Position numbers and translations under genes: made by a program
Assembly: GCA_022821875.1 (NCBI GenBank)
Contig: JAJECV010000058.1
Location: 1-50,267 of the forward strand
DNA length: 50,267 bases
Source of the DNA: Rhodothermales bacterium
Lineage (GTDB): Bacteria > Bacteroidota > Rhodothermia > Rhodothermales > Bin80
Direction of reading: 5' to 3'
Shown here: positions 9,217 to 18,247 of the stretch, in pieces
Layout of the letters: each line of letters begins with the position of its first letter
Position numbering within the stretch: the first letter of the stretch is position 1
Notes under the pieces: model-generated
The model's database searches: none
What the model was told of the DNA's origin: nothing
The model's input: only the letters and a program-made list of their open reading frames with translations

Positions 9217-10391
9217 TCATCCAAGGAAATCGTCGTCGTGTCGCCGGTGTGATGAGCGGCACCTCTCTGGATGGGATTGATGTTGCAATTGCGACGCTTG
9301 AGGGGCATGGTCGAAGCCTTTCGATCAAGAACTGGTACGGAGCAACGTATTCGTTCACGGAAGAGCTGCGAAACGCTCTGAAGCGGGCTGCTAGTCAGGA
9401 GTCAATCAGTGTCGTGGAACTCAGTCAGTTGAATGTACGATTGGCACACGAATATGCTCAAACGGTGAGGTATACAGTTGAGGCACATGGAGAAAAGGTG
9501 GATCAGCTTGATTTGGTGGGATGTCACGGCCAGACGATCCGCCATCTCCCCGATCAGGTCATGGTTGCCGGCAAAGAGATCTCTTCTACACTTCAGATTG
9601 GGGATCCCTCAACGATTGCACAATTATTGGGGGTACCGGTGGTGGGGGATTTTCGGATGGCCGATATGGCATGTGGAGGGCAGGGGGCTCCTCTGGTGCC
9701 GTACTTTGATTATGTGATCTTTACGCACGATACGGAAACCCGTGGCTGCCTCAATATTGGCGGTGTGGCAAATCTGACGATTCTGCCTCCGAATGCCGGG
9801 ACTGAGCAGGTCTGTGGTTTTGATACGGGGCCCGGCAACATGATTATGGATACCCTGTGTCGTCGGTGTCTGAACCTACCTTTTGACGAAGGGGGACGTA
9901 TTGCAAAATCCGGCACCGTGAATGAGCGCTTGCTTTCGGAATTATTGTGTGATCCTTATTTCTCTGCCGCCCCGCCCAAGTCAACGGGGCGTGAATATCT
10001 CAGTCACGCATTCCTGCAGCGGTTCCTGGATCATGCCGGTCAGATGTCATCGGAGGATCTGATTGCCACGGCGACTGCTTTAACCGCTGCATCCATCTGG
10101 CAGGCCTACGAGTCATTTATACAGCCAACGCATTCGCTTGACCGGCTTATCCTGTCTGGCGGCGGTGCCCACAACCGGACGCTGATTGATCTGCTTGGAG
10201 ATTATTTCGCACAGGGAGGGACTCCCGTACTTATGGAGACATCCGACCTGCACGGAGTGGATTCTGACGGCAAAGAGGCCCTTTGCTTTGCGGTCTTGGC
10301 TCATGAGAGTGCAAACGGTATCCCAACCAATATCCCATCCGTTACCGGTGCTGCCCGCCCCGCCGTACTTGGCAAACTCTGCGTTCCATGA
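9213..10391 (+). CDS. anmK: Anhydro-N-acetylmuramic acid kinase
   Basis: Recycles peptidoglycan by cleaving and phosphorylating 1,6-anhydro-MurNAc to MurNAc-6-phosphate with ATP. The sequence carries the AnmK blocks in order: VMSGTSLDGID at the N-terminus, GCHGQTIRHLP, TLQIGDPSTIAQ with GVPVVGDFRMAD, GGQGAPLVPYFD, NIGGVANLTILP, GFDTGPGNMIMD and the C-terminal ILSGGGAHN followed by DSDGKEALCFA. These belong to the ASKHA sugar-kinase fold. The start is a GTG at 9213 overlapping the stop of the TPR gene. The 392 residues are slightly above the usual 370. It is the last gene of the envelope operon; the A+T-rich restriction genes begin 125 bp downstream. Confidence 0.95.
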   Translation: MIIQGNRRRVAGVMSGTSLDGIDVAIATLEGHGRSLSIKNWYGATYSFTEELRNALKRAASQESISVVELSQLNVRLAHEYAQTVRYTVEAHGEKVDQLDLVGCHGQTIRHLPDQVMVAGKEISSTLQIGDPSTIAQLLGVPVVGDFRMADMACGGQGAPLVPYFDYVIFTHDTETRGCLNIGGVANLTILPPNAGTEQVCGFDTGPGNMIMDTLCRRCLNLPFDEGGRIAKSGTVNERLLSELLCDPYFSAAPPKSTGREYLSHAFLQRFLDHAGQMSSEDLIATATALTAASIWQAYESFIQPTHSLDRLILSGGGAHNRTLIDLLGDYFAQGGTPVLMETSDLHGVDSDGKEALCFAVLAHESANGIPTNIPSVTGAARPAVLGKLCVP

Positions 10392-10516
10392 ATCTGGCCT
10401 GAACAGAGAGGATGTCGATAGCAATAAGACTGTTATTGCTTATCTTTGGTCAGTTGAGCGAGCATTTCCGTCTGAATATGGAAAGTAACAGTTGGATTAA
10501 ACAAGACCGTCATTCA

Positions 10517-12535
10517 ATGAGCATTAAACGAATTCAGTCTGATGACCCGTTGAGCCAAAGCAAGGATTTGGTTCAGGACAGTATTGAAAAACTAAAAGTG
10601 CTCTTCCCCCAAATTGTGACCGAAGACAAAATTGATTTCAGCGTTCTCAAGGAAATTCTCGGGGAAGAAGTGGAGCACGGTGAAGAATACTATTGCTTCA
10701 CTTGGGCTGGGAAAACTCAGGCAAGGAGGGAAGCACATAAACCATCTACCGGCACATTAATTCCGGTTAAAGAAGAAAGCTTGGACTGGGAGACCACCCA
10801 AAATCTATATATTGAAGGGGATAACCTGGAGGTGCTCAAACTTCTTCAGAAAAGTTACGCTGAGAAGGTCAAAATGATCTACATTGATCCTCCTTACAAT
10901 ACTGGGAGCGATTTCGTCTACAAGGATGATTATAGAGATAATCTTAGAAATTATCAAGAATTTACAGGCGAGTTAGATAGTGAGGGGAAATCATTAACTA
11001 ACAACTCAGATTCTGATGGAAGGTATCACTCAAATTGGCTAAACATGATGTATCCGAGATTAATCTTGGGTCGGAATCTTTTGCAAGATGATGGTGTGAT
11101 TTTTGTTTCAATAGATGACCATGAAGTGCACAATCTTAGATTGTTAATGGATGATGTTTTTGGGCAGATAAATTTTCTGGGACAGATTGTTGTAGAAACT
11201 GCTAATGGCGTTTTTGGGACCCGTGCAACAGGGCTAAAAACCACCCTAGTAAAAACTAAAGACTATGTTATTGTGTATTCTAAATCAAATAAAGCGAATA
11301 ATTTTAAACCCTTATACATGCCTACCAATGAACGATTTGACATTCATTTTAAGAGCATGCTTGACGCAAATCTTAAGAAAAAGAGTTTTGTAGAACACAT
11401 CAAGTCTGATAATAATATTTCCCAATATTTCCAACAATATAAACTCAAAATATCTTTATCTAATATTGCGATTTTAATGGAAATCGACAAATATTTCAAC
11501 GAATTAATTATCAAAAAATATTCTGATAAAATATACCAAGATGTTGATTTCAGTTTAAAAATCCCGCCTGAAATCAACAGTGATCTTTTAAAAGGTCAGA
11601 TTGTGAAATTTAAAAATTATTTAATTTTTAGAACCAATAACGGTAAAGGGAAGATTCGTCAATTAACTTCATTTAAGCAAACTCTTAGAGTCACTGACGA
11701 TTATAAGCCAGAATATAGACGTTCTGTAGCTATCGGAGATTTATGGGAAGGTTTTGATAATGACATGAAAAATGTCTTAAATGAGGGTGGTGTCCATTTT
11801 GATACACCAAAGCCTATTAGATTGATTAAACAATTAATTAAGTGGTGTAATGTTAGCTCAAATGAAATAGTTCTTGATTTTTTTTCTGGTTCCGCTACGA
11901 GTGCTCATGCTGTTATGAATCTAAATATAGAAAATGGATGCAATTGTAAATATGTAATGGTACAATTACCAGAAAAAGTATTGCCAAAGGATAAAGCATT
12001 CAAAGTAGGTTTTAAAACAATTGCTGAAATCGGCCGAGAACGAATCCGTAGAGTAATCCAACAAATCAGGGAATCACATCCTGAAAAATCTGAAGCGATG
12101 GATCTTGGATTTAAGGTCTTCCGATTGGACAGTTCAAATATCAATGCTTGGGATGGAAGCCCAGAAAATCTTGAAGCAAATCTATTTGATGCCGTCAACA
12201 GTATTAAGCCTGATCGTAATGAAGAAGATGTTTTGTATGAAATCTTACTGAAGTATGGTTTAGATCTAACATCATCCATTGAGCAGCGTTTGATTGAAAG
12301 ACAAAAAGTATATAAAATATATGGGGGGGGGGGGGCAGAATGTCTCTTTGTCTGTCTAGGAGATAGTATTTCCAGCAAGGTTGCCGAGGGTATCGGAAAG
12401 TGGAAAGAGGACGGTAAGAACAACCTTGACATATGTAAGGTGATATTCAAGGATTGCGGACTTACCGATGTAGAAAAAACCAACTCTGTACTAACCCTTA
12501 AGCGGTTTGGAATTAACGAAGTGAGGAGTATTTGA
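10517..12535 (+). CDS. mod: Type III restriction-modification methyltransferase subunit (Mod), candidate phase-variable
   Basis: An N6-adenine methyltransferase that also provides sequence recognition for the type III complex. Motif order is the beta-class order: catalytic DPPY at residues 124-127 (IDPPYNTGSDFVY) first, and the AdoMet-binding block DFFSGSATS starting at residue 454 last, with a large target-recognition region between. Frames upstream reach 10412, but MSIKRIQ at 10517 is the most Mod-like start, giving 672 residues. A run of 13 G bases encodes G603-G606 and the first base of A607. Loss of one G brings TAG at 12357; gain of one brings TAG at 12364, so either slip removes about 66 residues. 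The gene is visibly richer in A+T than anmK, consistent with transfer. The res gene follows at once. Confidence 0.93.
   Translation: MSIKRIQSDDPLSQSKDLVQDSIEKLKVLFPQIVTEDKIDFSVLKEILGEEVEHGEEYYCFTWAGKTQARREAHKPSTGTLIPVKEESLDWETTQNLYIEGDNLEVLKLLQKSYAEKVKMIYIDPPYNTGSDFVYKDDYRDNLRNYQEFTGELDSEGKSLTNNSDSDGRYHSNWLNMMYPRLILGRNLLQDDGVIFVSIDDHEVHNLRLLMDDVFGQINFLGQIVVETANGVFGTRATGLKTTLVKTKDYVIVYSKSNKANNFKPLYMPTNERFDIHFKSMLDANLKKKSFVEHIKSDNNISQYFQQYKLKISLSNIAILMEIDKYFNELIIKKYSDKIYQDVDFSLKIPPEINSDLLKGQIVKFKNYLIFRTNNGKGKIRQLTSFKQTLRVTDDYKPEYRRSVAIGDLWEGFDNDMKNVLNEGGVHFDTPKPIRLIKQLIKWCNVSSNEIVLDFFSGSATSAHAVMNLNIENGCNCKYVMVQLPEKVLPKDKAFKVGFKTIAEIGRERIRRVIQQIRESHPEKSEAMDLGFKVFRLDSSNINAWDGSPENLEANLFDAVNSIKPDRNEEDVLYEILLKYGLDLTSSIEQRLIERQKVYKIYGGGGAECLFVCLGDSISSKVAEGIGKWKEDGKNNLDICKVIFKDCGLTDVEKTNSVLTLKRFGINEVRSI
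12323..12335 (+). repeat. Poly-G13 homopolymer inside mod (candidate slippage switch)
   Basis: Thirteen uninterrupted G residues lie in an otherwise A+T-rich gene, preceded by a TATAAAATATAT-like stretch. The stored length keeps mod open. Reading with 12 or 14 G runs into TAG at 12357-12359 or 12364-12366. Long G tracts in methyltransferase genes are known contingency loci in Helicobacter and other bacteria. Homopolymer sequencing error could also alter the apparent length. Confidence 0.85.
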
Positions 12536-12537
12536 GT

Positions 12538-15500
12538 ATGAAACTTCAATTTGATGCATTCCTTCAACACCAGTTGGATGCGGTGAATGCGATTGTGGAC
12601 ATTTTTCAGGGACAAGAGAAATGCGAGGCCATCTTTACTGTTAACGCTCCTAAGTCCTTGGTCACGTATCCATATTTATATGAACGACAGAATTCGTCCT
12701 TTGATGGGATTGGATATGGTAACAGTCTCGTCCTTTCTGAACATACACTTCTTCAGAATGTACAGAAAATTCAACTTGGAAATGGGTTGAAAGTATCTTC
12801 ATCAAATGAAATAGATATTGATCATTTGGATTTTACTGTAGAGATGGAAACTGGAACCGGAAAAACCTATGTATATCTGAGGACAATTATGGAACTATAT
12901 CAGCGATATGGATTTTCTAAGCATATCATTGTCGTCCCCTCAATTCCCATTAAAGAGGGAGTCTACAAGTCATTGCAGATAACTCAGACACATTTCAAAG
13001 AACTATACAATAATGTACAATACGGTTTCTTTATCTATGATAGTAGTAAACTCAATGAAGTTCGATCTTATGCCACTAATTCTGGATTGGAGATTATGGT
13101 CATCAATATTGATGCATTCAGGAAGAGTTTTAAGGATTCAAGTAAACTTAGTAAGGCCAACATCATCCACCGATACAATGATGCTTTGGGCTGTAAGCCT
13201 CTGGACTTGATCAAGAGTACTAATCCCATTGTATTTGTTGACGAACCACAAACGACCATGAATACCGATCTTGGAAAGACGGCCGTGAGAAATCTTAATC
13301 CATTTACCATCATCCGCTATTCTGCGACTCATCGTGAAAAGAAAAATTTGATGTATAAATTAAATGCAGTTGATGCCTATGAGAAGAAACTGGTCAAGCA
13401 AATTGAAGTGGGCTCAATAGAAACAGAGGGAGCAAACAATCAACCGTATATTAGGCTCCTGAACATCAAACCAAGCCATGGATCTCCTATCGCTCAAATA
13501 GAAGTTGATTCTTTAGTTAGGGGGGCAATAAAACGTAAAAAAATTTCAGTTAGGAAGAATGATGATCTAGAGCAAAAGACAAAACGTACAGAATATGCTG
13601 GCTACATCATCAAAAGCATTCACGGAATTAAAGGGAACCAGTACATTGACTTTACCAGCAGGGAGGAAATCATCAAGTTGCATGAATCAATCGGTGGTGT
13701 GAATGAGACACAGATAAAAACTGCGATGATCTCCCGTACCATTGAAGAGCACTTGGACAAAGAGTTGCGATTGAATCCACAGGGAATCAAAGTTCTTAGT
13801 CTGTTCTTTATTGATGAGGTAGCTAGGTATCGCCAATATGACGAAGACGGGAATCCCAAAAACGGAGAATATGCTCAAATATTTGAACAGGAGTACTCGA
13901 GACTGATCCAGAAACCAAAATACAAAGACCTACTTCAATGCTCATATGAATTAGATGCTTCGGAGGTTCACAGTGGATACTTCTCTATCGACAAGCGTAG
14001 TAAGAGAGATAGGCCAAAAGAAAAATTTGAGTGCTATAAGGATAGTAACAAGAGAATAACCAAAGCAGATGAGGATACGTATAGCTTAATCATGCGAGAC
14101 AAAGAGGCGTTATTGAGTTTTAATTCAAAACTTCGGTTCATCTTCTCTCATTCTGCCTTGAAGGAGGGCTGGGATAATCCTAATGTGTTCCAGATATGTA
14201 CCCTGCGTGACCTTGGCGGATCTCCAATAACCCCTCGGCAACAGATTGGTCGAGGTCTCCGATTATGTGTCAATCAAAATGGAGAACGGGTTCTGAGCCA
14301 GGAAGTAAATATACTGTCGGTCATGGCAACCGAGTCATATCGTGAGTTTGCACAAAAACTCCAAGAAGAAATAGAGGCTGATACTGGAATAAAATTCGGT
14401 ATTATTGAACCAGGCACGTTTGCCGATATAGTCGTAGGTAAACATGAAAATAGCCATATGCTATATCTCGGACAGGAGGGTTCAACCCGAGTATTTCATC
14501 ATTTGATTAACTATCGCTACATAGACCAAGAGGGAATAATCCAGGAGAAACTAAAAATTGATCTCAAAGAAAATATGGTTAATCTTCCTGAGGAAATATC
14601 AAAGGAAATTTATACTGAAAAACAGGTTCTTAAGAGACTCAAAAATGCTGCTGGAAAATTAGAAATCAAAAATAAGGATTATAGAGTGAAAGTAAACCTA
14701 AATAGACGAATGTTGGACAATGCCGATTTTCATGAATTGTGGAAAAGGGTAAAATATAAAACGACCTTCTCTGTTAATTTTGACTCCAATGAACTCATTC
14801 AGGCATGTATTGAAGACATCAACAAACTGCCACCGCAGAGACCGAAGATACATTACACAAAATCCAAAATTTTAATGAATACCGGGGGCGTTGAAGTTGA
14901 TGATCAATCCGCCAGCAGGGAAACCTCCATCCTAGATTGTCAAATTATGTTTTTGCCGGATATTGTGGGATATCTCCAAAATGAAACACACTTGACCAGA
15001 AAGACGATTGTTGAAATACTGACTAATTGCACCACACTGGAGTATTTCAAAGTGAATCCACAGGGCTTTATTAAGAGTTGCATAGACATCATCAAAGATA
15101 AAATGCATTTGCATATCATCCCTGGAATCAAGTATCAGAGAATAGGTGATTCTCAGTTCTTCAATCAAGAACTTTTCGAAAAAGAAGAACTCTTCAGATA
15201 CTTAGATGACAGTTCAGTCAGAAGTACTAAGTCTCCTTATGAGTTTGTAGTCTGTGATTCTAAAGTCGAATCAAGACTCACAGAACAGTTTGAGCAATCT
15301 CCAAATGTTACTTTCTATTCTAAACTTCCCAGTTGGTTCAAGATTGACACACCCTTAGGCACCTATAATCCTGATTGGGTACTGAGTTGGATGGACAGAG
15401 ATCAAGAAAAATTATTCTTCTTTATTGCCGAGAGCAAGGGCAGTATTCGAGAATCAGATCTTAGAGGTAATGAAGAAGCAAAGTTCAAATGCGGGAAGAA

Positions 15501-15576
15501 ACATTTTAAGGCATTAAATTCAGATTCTGAATTGATTCTCATAAACGAAATCAAAAACATTGAAGACCAATTCTGA
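12538..15576 (+). CDS. res: Type III restriction endonuclease subunit (Res)
   Basis: The ATP-dependent translocase and nuclease partner of Mod. The superfamily-2 helicase core shows Walker A ETGTGKT at residues 104-110, motif II DEPQ at 235-238, motif III-like IRYSATHRE, and motif VI QQIGRGLRL beginning at residue 568. A PD-(D/E)xK nuclease closes the protein: D946 in NPDW and E965-S-K967. At 1012 residues it is family-typical. The ATG at 12538 lies 2 nt after the mod stop and has GAGGAG about 10 nt upstream; a TTG at 12532 overlapping the mod stop is an alternative. Coupling to mod means that a slipped mod reading frame could also alter res translation. Base composition matches mod, so both arrived together. 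Confidence 0.95.
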   Translation: MKLQFDAFLQHQLDAVNAIVDIFQGQEKCEAIFTVNAPKSLVTYPYLYERQNSSFDGIGYGNSLVLSEHTLLQNVQKIQLGNGLKVSSSNEIDIDHLDFTVEMETGTGKTYVYLRTIMELYQRYGFSKHIIVVPSIPIKEGVYKSLQITQTHFKELYNNVQYGFFIYDSSKLNEVRSYATNSGLEIMVINIDAFRKSFKDSSKLSKANIIHRYNDALGCKPLDLIKSTNPIVFVDEPQTTMNTDLGKTAVRNLNPFTIIRYSATHREKKNLMYKLNAVDAYEKKLVKQIEVGSIETEGANNQPYIRLLNIKPSHGSPIAQIEVDSLVRGAIKRKKISVRKNDDLEQKTKRTEYAGYIIKSIHGIKGNQYIDFTSREEIIKLHESIGGVNETQIKTAMISRTIEEHLDKELRLNPQGIKVLSLFFIDEVARYRQYDEDGNPKNGEYAQIFEQEYSRLIQKPKYKDLLQCSYELDASEVHSGYFSIDKRSKRDRPKEKFECYKDSNKRITKADEDTYSLIMRDKEALLSFNSKLRFIFSHSALKEGWDNPNVFQICTLRDLGGSPITPRQQIGRGLRLCVNQNGERVLSQEVNILSVMATESYREFAQKLQEEIEADTGIKFGIIEPGTFADIVVGKHENSHMLYLGQEGSTRVFHHLINYRYIDQEGIIQEKLKIDLKENMVNLPEEISKEIYTEKQVLKRLKNAAGKLEIKNKDYRVKVNLNRRMLDNADFHELWKRVKYKTTFSVNFDSNELIQACIEDINKLPPQRPKIHYTKSKILMNTGGVEVDDQSASRETSILDCQIMFLPDIVGYLQNETHLTRKTIVEILTNCTTLEYFKVNPQGFIKSCIDIIKDKMHLHIIPGIKYQRIGDSQFFNQELFEKEELFRYLDDSSVRSTKSPYEFVVCDSKVESRLTEQFEQSPNVTFYSKLPSWFKIDTPLGTYNPDWVLSWMDRDQEKLFFFIAESKGSIRESDLRGNEEAKFKCGKKHFKALNSDSELILINEIKNIEDQF

Positions 15577-15636
15577 TAGTCCTGACTTCAATTATCTGCT
15601 TAATCGGTCATTGTGTAGATGTGTTTCACCCTGTCC

Positions 15637-16248
15637 CTATGATTCTTCGGAGGAGATCAGATTTCGAAATTCATGATGGGTGTTCGGGCCCGGCTGTGCC
15701 TTTAACCAATTCCAGGCTTTGAGTACTTCGTCCCTTGGAATGCCTGTGTTTGCTGGATCCGCCCGGAAGTCTGTAATGAAGTTGTTCATTCGTGCGGAGG
15801 GGATCTGAGGCAGACGGCCTCGGGTCTGCATCAGCATGCGCAGGTGCCCGGCTAATTCACGATAGGTAAAGCATTCCCGTGCTCCCTGTCTCTTGCGCCT
15901 CCAATCATTGAGCCAGTACCATTGCCCTGACTTGTTACGAAGGCCCGGTGCTTCGGCGTGAACCAGTTCCAACAAAAAAGCCTTGGTCTTCTTGTCTCCG
16001 ACATAGTTTGTGACTACCGTTTCTTCTTTCAGTACATCACGTACTGTGCCGGTTTTGCGGGGAGGGACAGGTTTACGATCCGGTACCTTTCCCGTCCGTA
16101 AATATTCCCGAATCAATTCTTCCAGTTCAAATTTTCGGTAATTCCCGACGGCGATTCCGAGTTCGCGGGCAAAAGTGCGCAGGTCAGACACATAGAAATA
16201 CCCGTTGTCAAACTCTTCCACACTCATGTCCAGGTGTAAGACGCTCAT
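15637..16248 (-). CDS. SAP-like DNA-binding protein, possibly DUF6434-type
   Basis: Residues near the start (FYVSDLRTFARELGIAVGNY, then RKFELEELIREYLRTG) look like a SAP helix-turn-helix, which binds DNA. The remainder (TNYVGDKKTKAFLLELV, WYWLNDWRRKRQ, FTYRELAGHLRMLMQTRG, ARMNNFITDFRAD) resembles the region that follows SAP in DUF6434 proteins, but I am less sure of that. Two conserved Met codons, 16248 and 16227, are both preserved in the duplicated 5' end upstream of the neighbouring ATPase, so the true start is one of these; upstream codons to 16329 are not conserved. No catalytic motif is seen. The nearby ATPase and its broken copy suggest a two-gene accessory module. Confidence 0.7.
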   Translation of the reverse strand: MSVLHLDMSVEEFDNGYFYVSDLRTFARELGIAVGNYRKFELEELIREYLRTGKVPDRKPVPPRKTGTVRDVLKEETVVTNYVGDKKTKAFLLELVHAEAPGLRNKSGQWYWLNDWRRKRQGARECFTYRELAGHLRMLMQTRGRLPQIPSARMNNFITDFRADPANTGIPRDEVLKAWNWLKAQPGPNTHHEFRNLISSEES

Positions 16249-16287
16249 GTCCAGATGACTAGGCAAAAACTTGGAGTCACAAAATTT
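16134..16287 (-). repeat. Direct repeat copy A: SAP gene 5' end and leader
   Basis: 154 bp that align without gaps to 18094-18247, differing by scattered substitutions. The repeat covers about 40 bp of leader, both candidate start codons and the first 38 or so codons of the SAP-like region. Its edge coincides with the end of protein similarity, after GNYR. Confidence 0.85.
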
Positions 16288-16339
16288 GCATGATTGTCTA
16301 GCGGCATAAACTTTATTCTGGGCGGCCACTTAAAAGTTT

Positions 16340-16612
16340 CTAATCAGGGGAGAGCACGGGCAATGAGGTGGAGCAGCGCACCCTTGCCGCGTCGGGCGCA
16401 ATCTGAATCAGAAAGGTGGTTCCTTTTCTGGGATCATTCTCCGTCCATTTTACACGCCGCTGGCAACGAATCACTATTCGCTTCTGACCATGGAAGTATT
16501 TTGCTTCGCCCCGGTCTTCTATATCCAGGTTTGTGTCTGTGAAATCACCTATGAGGTATAGTGGCGACTGACGGATAGGACAGAGGATGATTCCCCAAAC
16601 AATTTATTCCGC
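16340..16612 (-). pseudogene. Degenerate fragment of the neighbouring AAA ATPase gene
   Basis: On the minus strand this segment decodes to a clear relic of the ATPase at 16724-18208. NLDIEDRGEAKYFHG is identical to the intact gene, QRRVKWTENDPRKGTTFLIQ corresponds to QRRLKWAEKDPKKGTTFLIQ, and then the P-loop is ruined: the intact APGAGKSALL has become APDAARVRCS. A one-base deletion destroys the frame at the position of the intact MSDF start, and the similarity ends near a stop at about 16340. Only the N-terminal 60-70 codons are kept. It lies between the intact ATPase gene and the SAP gene, in the same orientation, so it is the scar of a local duplication. Confidence 0.85.
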
Positions 16613-16723
16613 CGGTCCAATGGGGAAAGGGGCAACGGTCGCAGGGAACAGGAGCAGTTATCGCTCTATTTCATGGTCAGAATCGGTTGGAGGGACAAGG
16701 TCAAGATTAAACTCCTTCGATGT

Positions 16724-18208
16724 TCAATCTAAGGGTCTATCAGGTGGAGAATTCGTGCTGGGAGGGATGGTGTCGGGCGGATCCCGATCAATGAAGTAAT
16801 TATCTATGAACCAGTCGAACATAGAGGGAATCGGGATCGCATAGCGCCCATTCCGGTTATCTAGTACCCCATTATCAAGTGCTAGTTCAAAGGTTTCAGA
16901 TGCCTCCTGCATCTCTACATCCTGCAATAGAGATGCCATAATTGCTTTTCTGGTCTGTGTTTGATCCTTACGTGCACTTGCAAAGGCTCTGGCAATCGCC
17001 GTACGGTGATCCTCGTCAAGCCCGTCCGCACGGGATTTATAAAATTTTATTCGTTTCATCTCCCCCACTTCGAGTACCTCCTTCAATTTCTCTGGAGTCA
17101 TCTGCCGCCCCGTTGCCCGCAGGTGGATGGCAGCAGACTCGGCATAGGCGGCTACATGCTGCGGCCAGCCATGCGTCTTCTGCATAATCGCCTCAATCCA
17201 GGGCGTGGGATCCCCCTTCGCCCGACCCTCTAGTTGTAGCCAATCCTGAATGACTGCCCGCTCCGCTTCCGGTTTCAGCGGGCCCAACTCTACATAGCAG
17301 TTGTCCTTAAATCTGGACACGCCCAGATCTTTGAAGGCTCGCTTCGTGGCACTCAACCCGGCAGTGAGCAGCATCACAGGCCTCCCCGCAATTTTTCCAT
17401 TGTGGACGGAATCAATCAGGGCGCGGGCATCACGTTGTTCCTTGCTCGGCGATGGCGCGAAGTCCCGCGCAAAGTCCTGTGCTTCGTCCATGATCAGGAG
17501 TAGTTTCCCTTCTCCATCTTTCAGCACCTCCAGTGGGCTCCGCTCTGCATGGGCTTTTGTGGTGGAACGGGAGAAGCCCAGCCCCGCCTTGACTACATCA
17601 AAAAATCCTCCCTTACTGTGCGCATCCACGCTTGTTGTGATCGCTTTGGTCTGAGTCTCCTTTTCCAACCCCAGCGTGCGAAGCAGTGTATTGGTCTCGC
17701 AGAGTTCCGAAGGTCCAATGTGGGCGACCTGCCAGTTCGCTTTTTTTGCCAGTTCTGCACATTTATAAAGCAGCGCACTCTTGCCTGCGCCGGGTGCCGC
17801 CTGAATCAGAAACGTGGTTCCTTTTTTGGGATCCTTCTCCGCCCACTTCAGGCGGCGCTGGAAGCTATCTAATATTCCCGTCCGTCCGTGAAAGTACTTG
17901 GCTTCGCCCCGGTCTTCTATATCCAGATTTGGGTCTACGAAATCACTCATTGAGGTATAGTGGCAACTGCCGTCAGGGCAGAGAATGATTTTGGGGGCAA
18001 TTTGTTCCAGAGAAAAAGAAGAAGAGATGCGGGGAAGTCCCTTGGCCAAGCATAGACTTCCGTTTTCTGTGCTGAAAATGCCAAAAAACAGTGTTCGGTA
18101 ATTCCCGACGGTGATTCCGAGTTCGCGGGCAAAAGTGCGCAGATCAGACACATAGAAATATCCGTTGTTAAACTCCTCCACATTCATCTCCCGGTGTAAG
18201 ATGCTCAT
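16724..18208 (-). CDS. AAA ATPase with an N-terminal SAP-like half domain
   Basis: A P-loop ATPase of the AAA_22/Orc-like type. Counting from the longest frame (M1 at 18229), FHGRTGILDSFQRRL is followed by Walker A APGAGKS at 145-151, Walker B LLLIMDEAQDF, a sensor-like LLTAGLSATKRAF, and a C-terminal region with FDWFIDNYF. The first 38 codons repeat the SAP-like start of the neighbouring gene (EEFNNGYFYVSDLRTFAREL), but the helix pair is cut short after GNYR and runs into an unrelated linker. A second plausible start is the MSDF methionine at 17950, which would give a 408-residue ATPase without the SAP piece. Function is unknown; a DNA-linked defence or mobile-element ATPase is possible. I use 18208 because that Met is conserved between the repeats. 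Confidence 0.75.
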   Translation of the reverse strand: MSILHREMNVEEFNNGYFYVSDLRTFARELGITVGNYRTLFFGIFSTENGSLCLAKGLPRISSSFSLEQIAPKIILCPDGSCHYTSMSDFVDPNLDIEDRGEAKYFHGRTGILDSFQRRLKWAEKDPKKGTTFLIQAAPGAGKSALLYKCAELAKKANWQVAHIGPSELCETNTLLRTLGLEKETQTKAITTSVDAHSKGGFFDVVKAGLGFSRSTTKAHAERSPLEVLKDGEGKLLLIMDEAQDFARDFAPSPSKEQRDARALIDSVHNGKIAGRPVMLLTAGLSATKRAFKDLGVSRFKDNCYVELGPLKPEAERAVIQDWLQLEGRAKGDPTPWIEAIMQKTHGWPQHVAAYAESAAIHLRATGRQMTPEKLKEVLEVGEMKRIKFYKSRADGLDEDHRTAIARAFASARKDQTQTRKAIMASLLQDVEMQEASETFELALDNGVLDNRNGRYAIPIPSMFDWFIDNYFIDRDPPDTIPPSTNSPPDRPLD

Positions 18209-18247
18209 GTCCCGATGAATTAGCAACAACTTGAATCTACAAAATTT
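18094..18247 (-). repeat. Direct repeat copy B: leader and SAP-like 5' end in front of the ATPase
   Basis: Partner of 16134-16287 at a constant offset of 1960 bp, same orientation. Both candidate Met codons and the leader are kept, so the repeat probably carries the expression signals as well as the N-terminal codons. Confidence 0.85.

Noticed and set aside
11905..12615. 236-codon minus-strand frame across the mod/res junction.
   Set aside because: It overlaps certain mod and res sequence and has no motif of its own.
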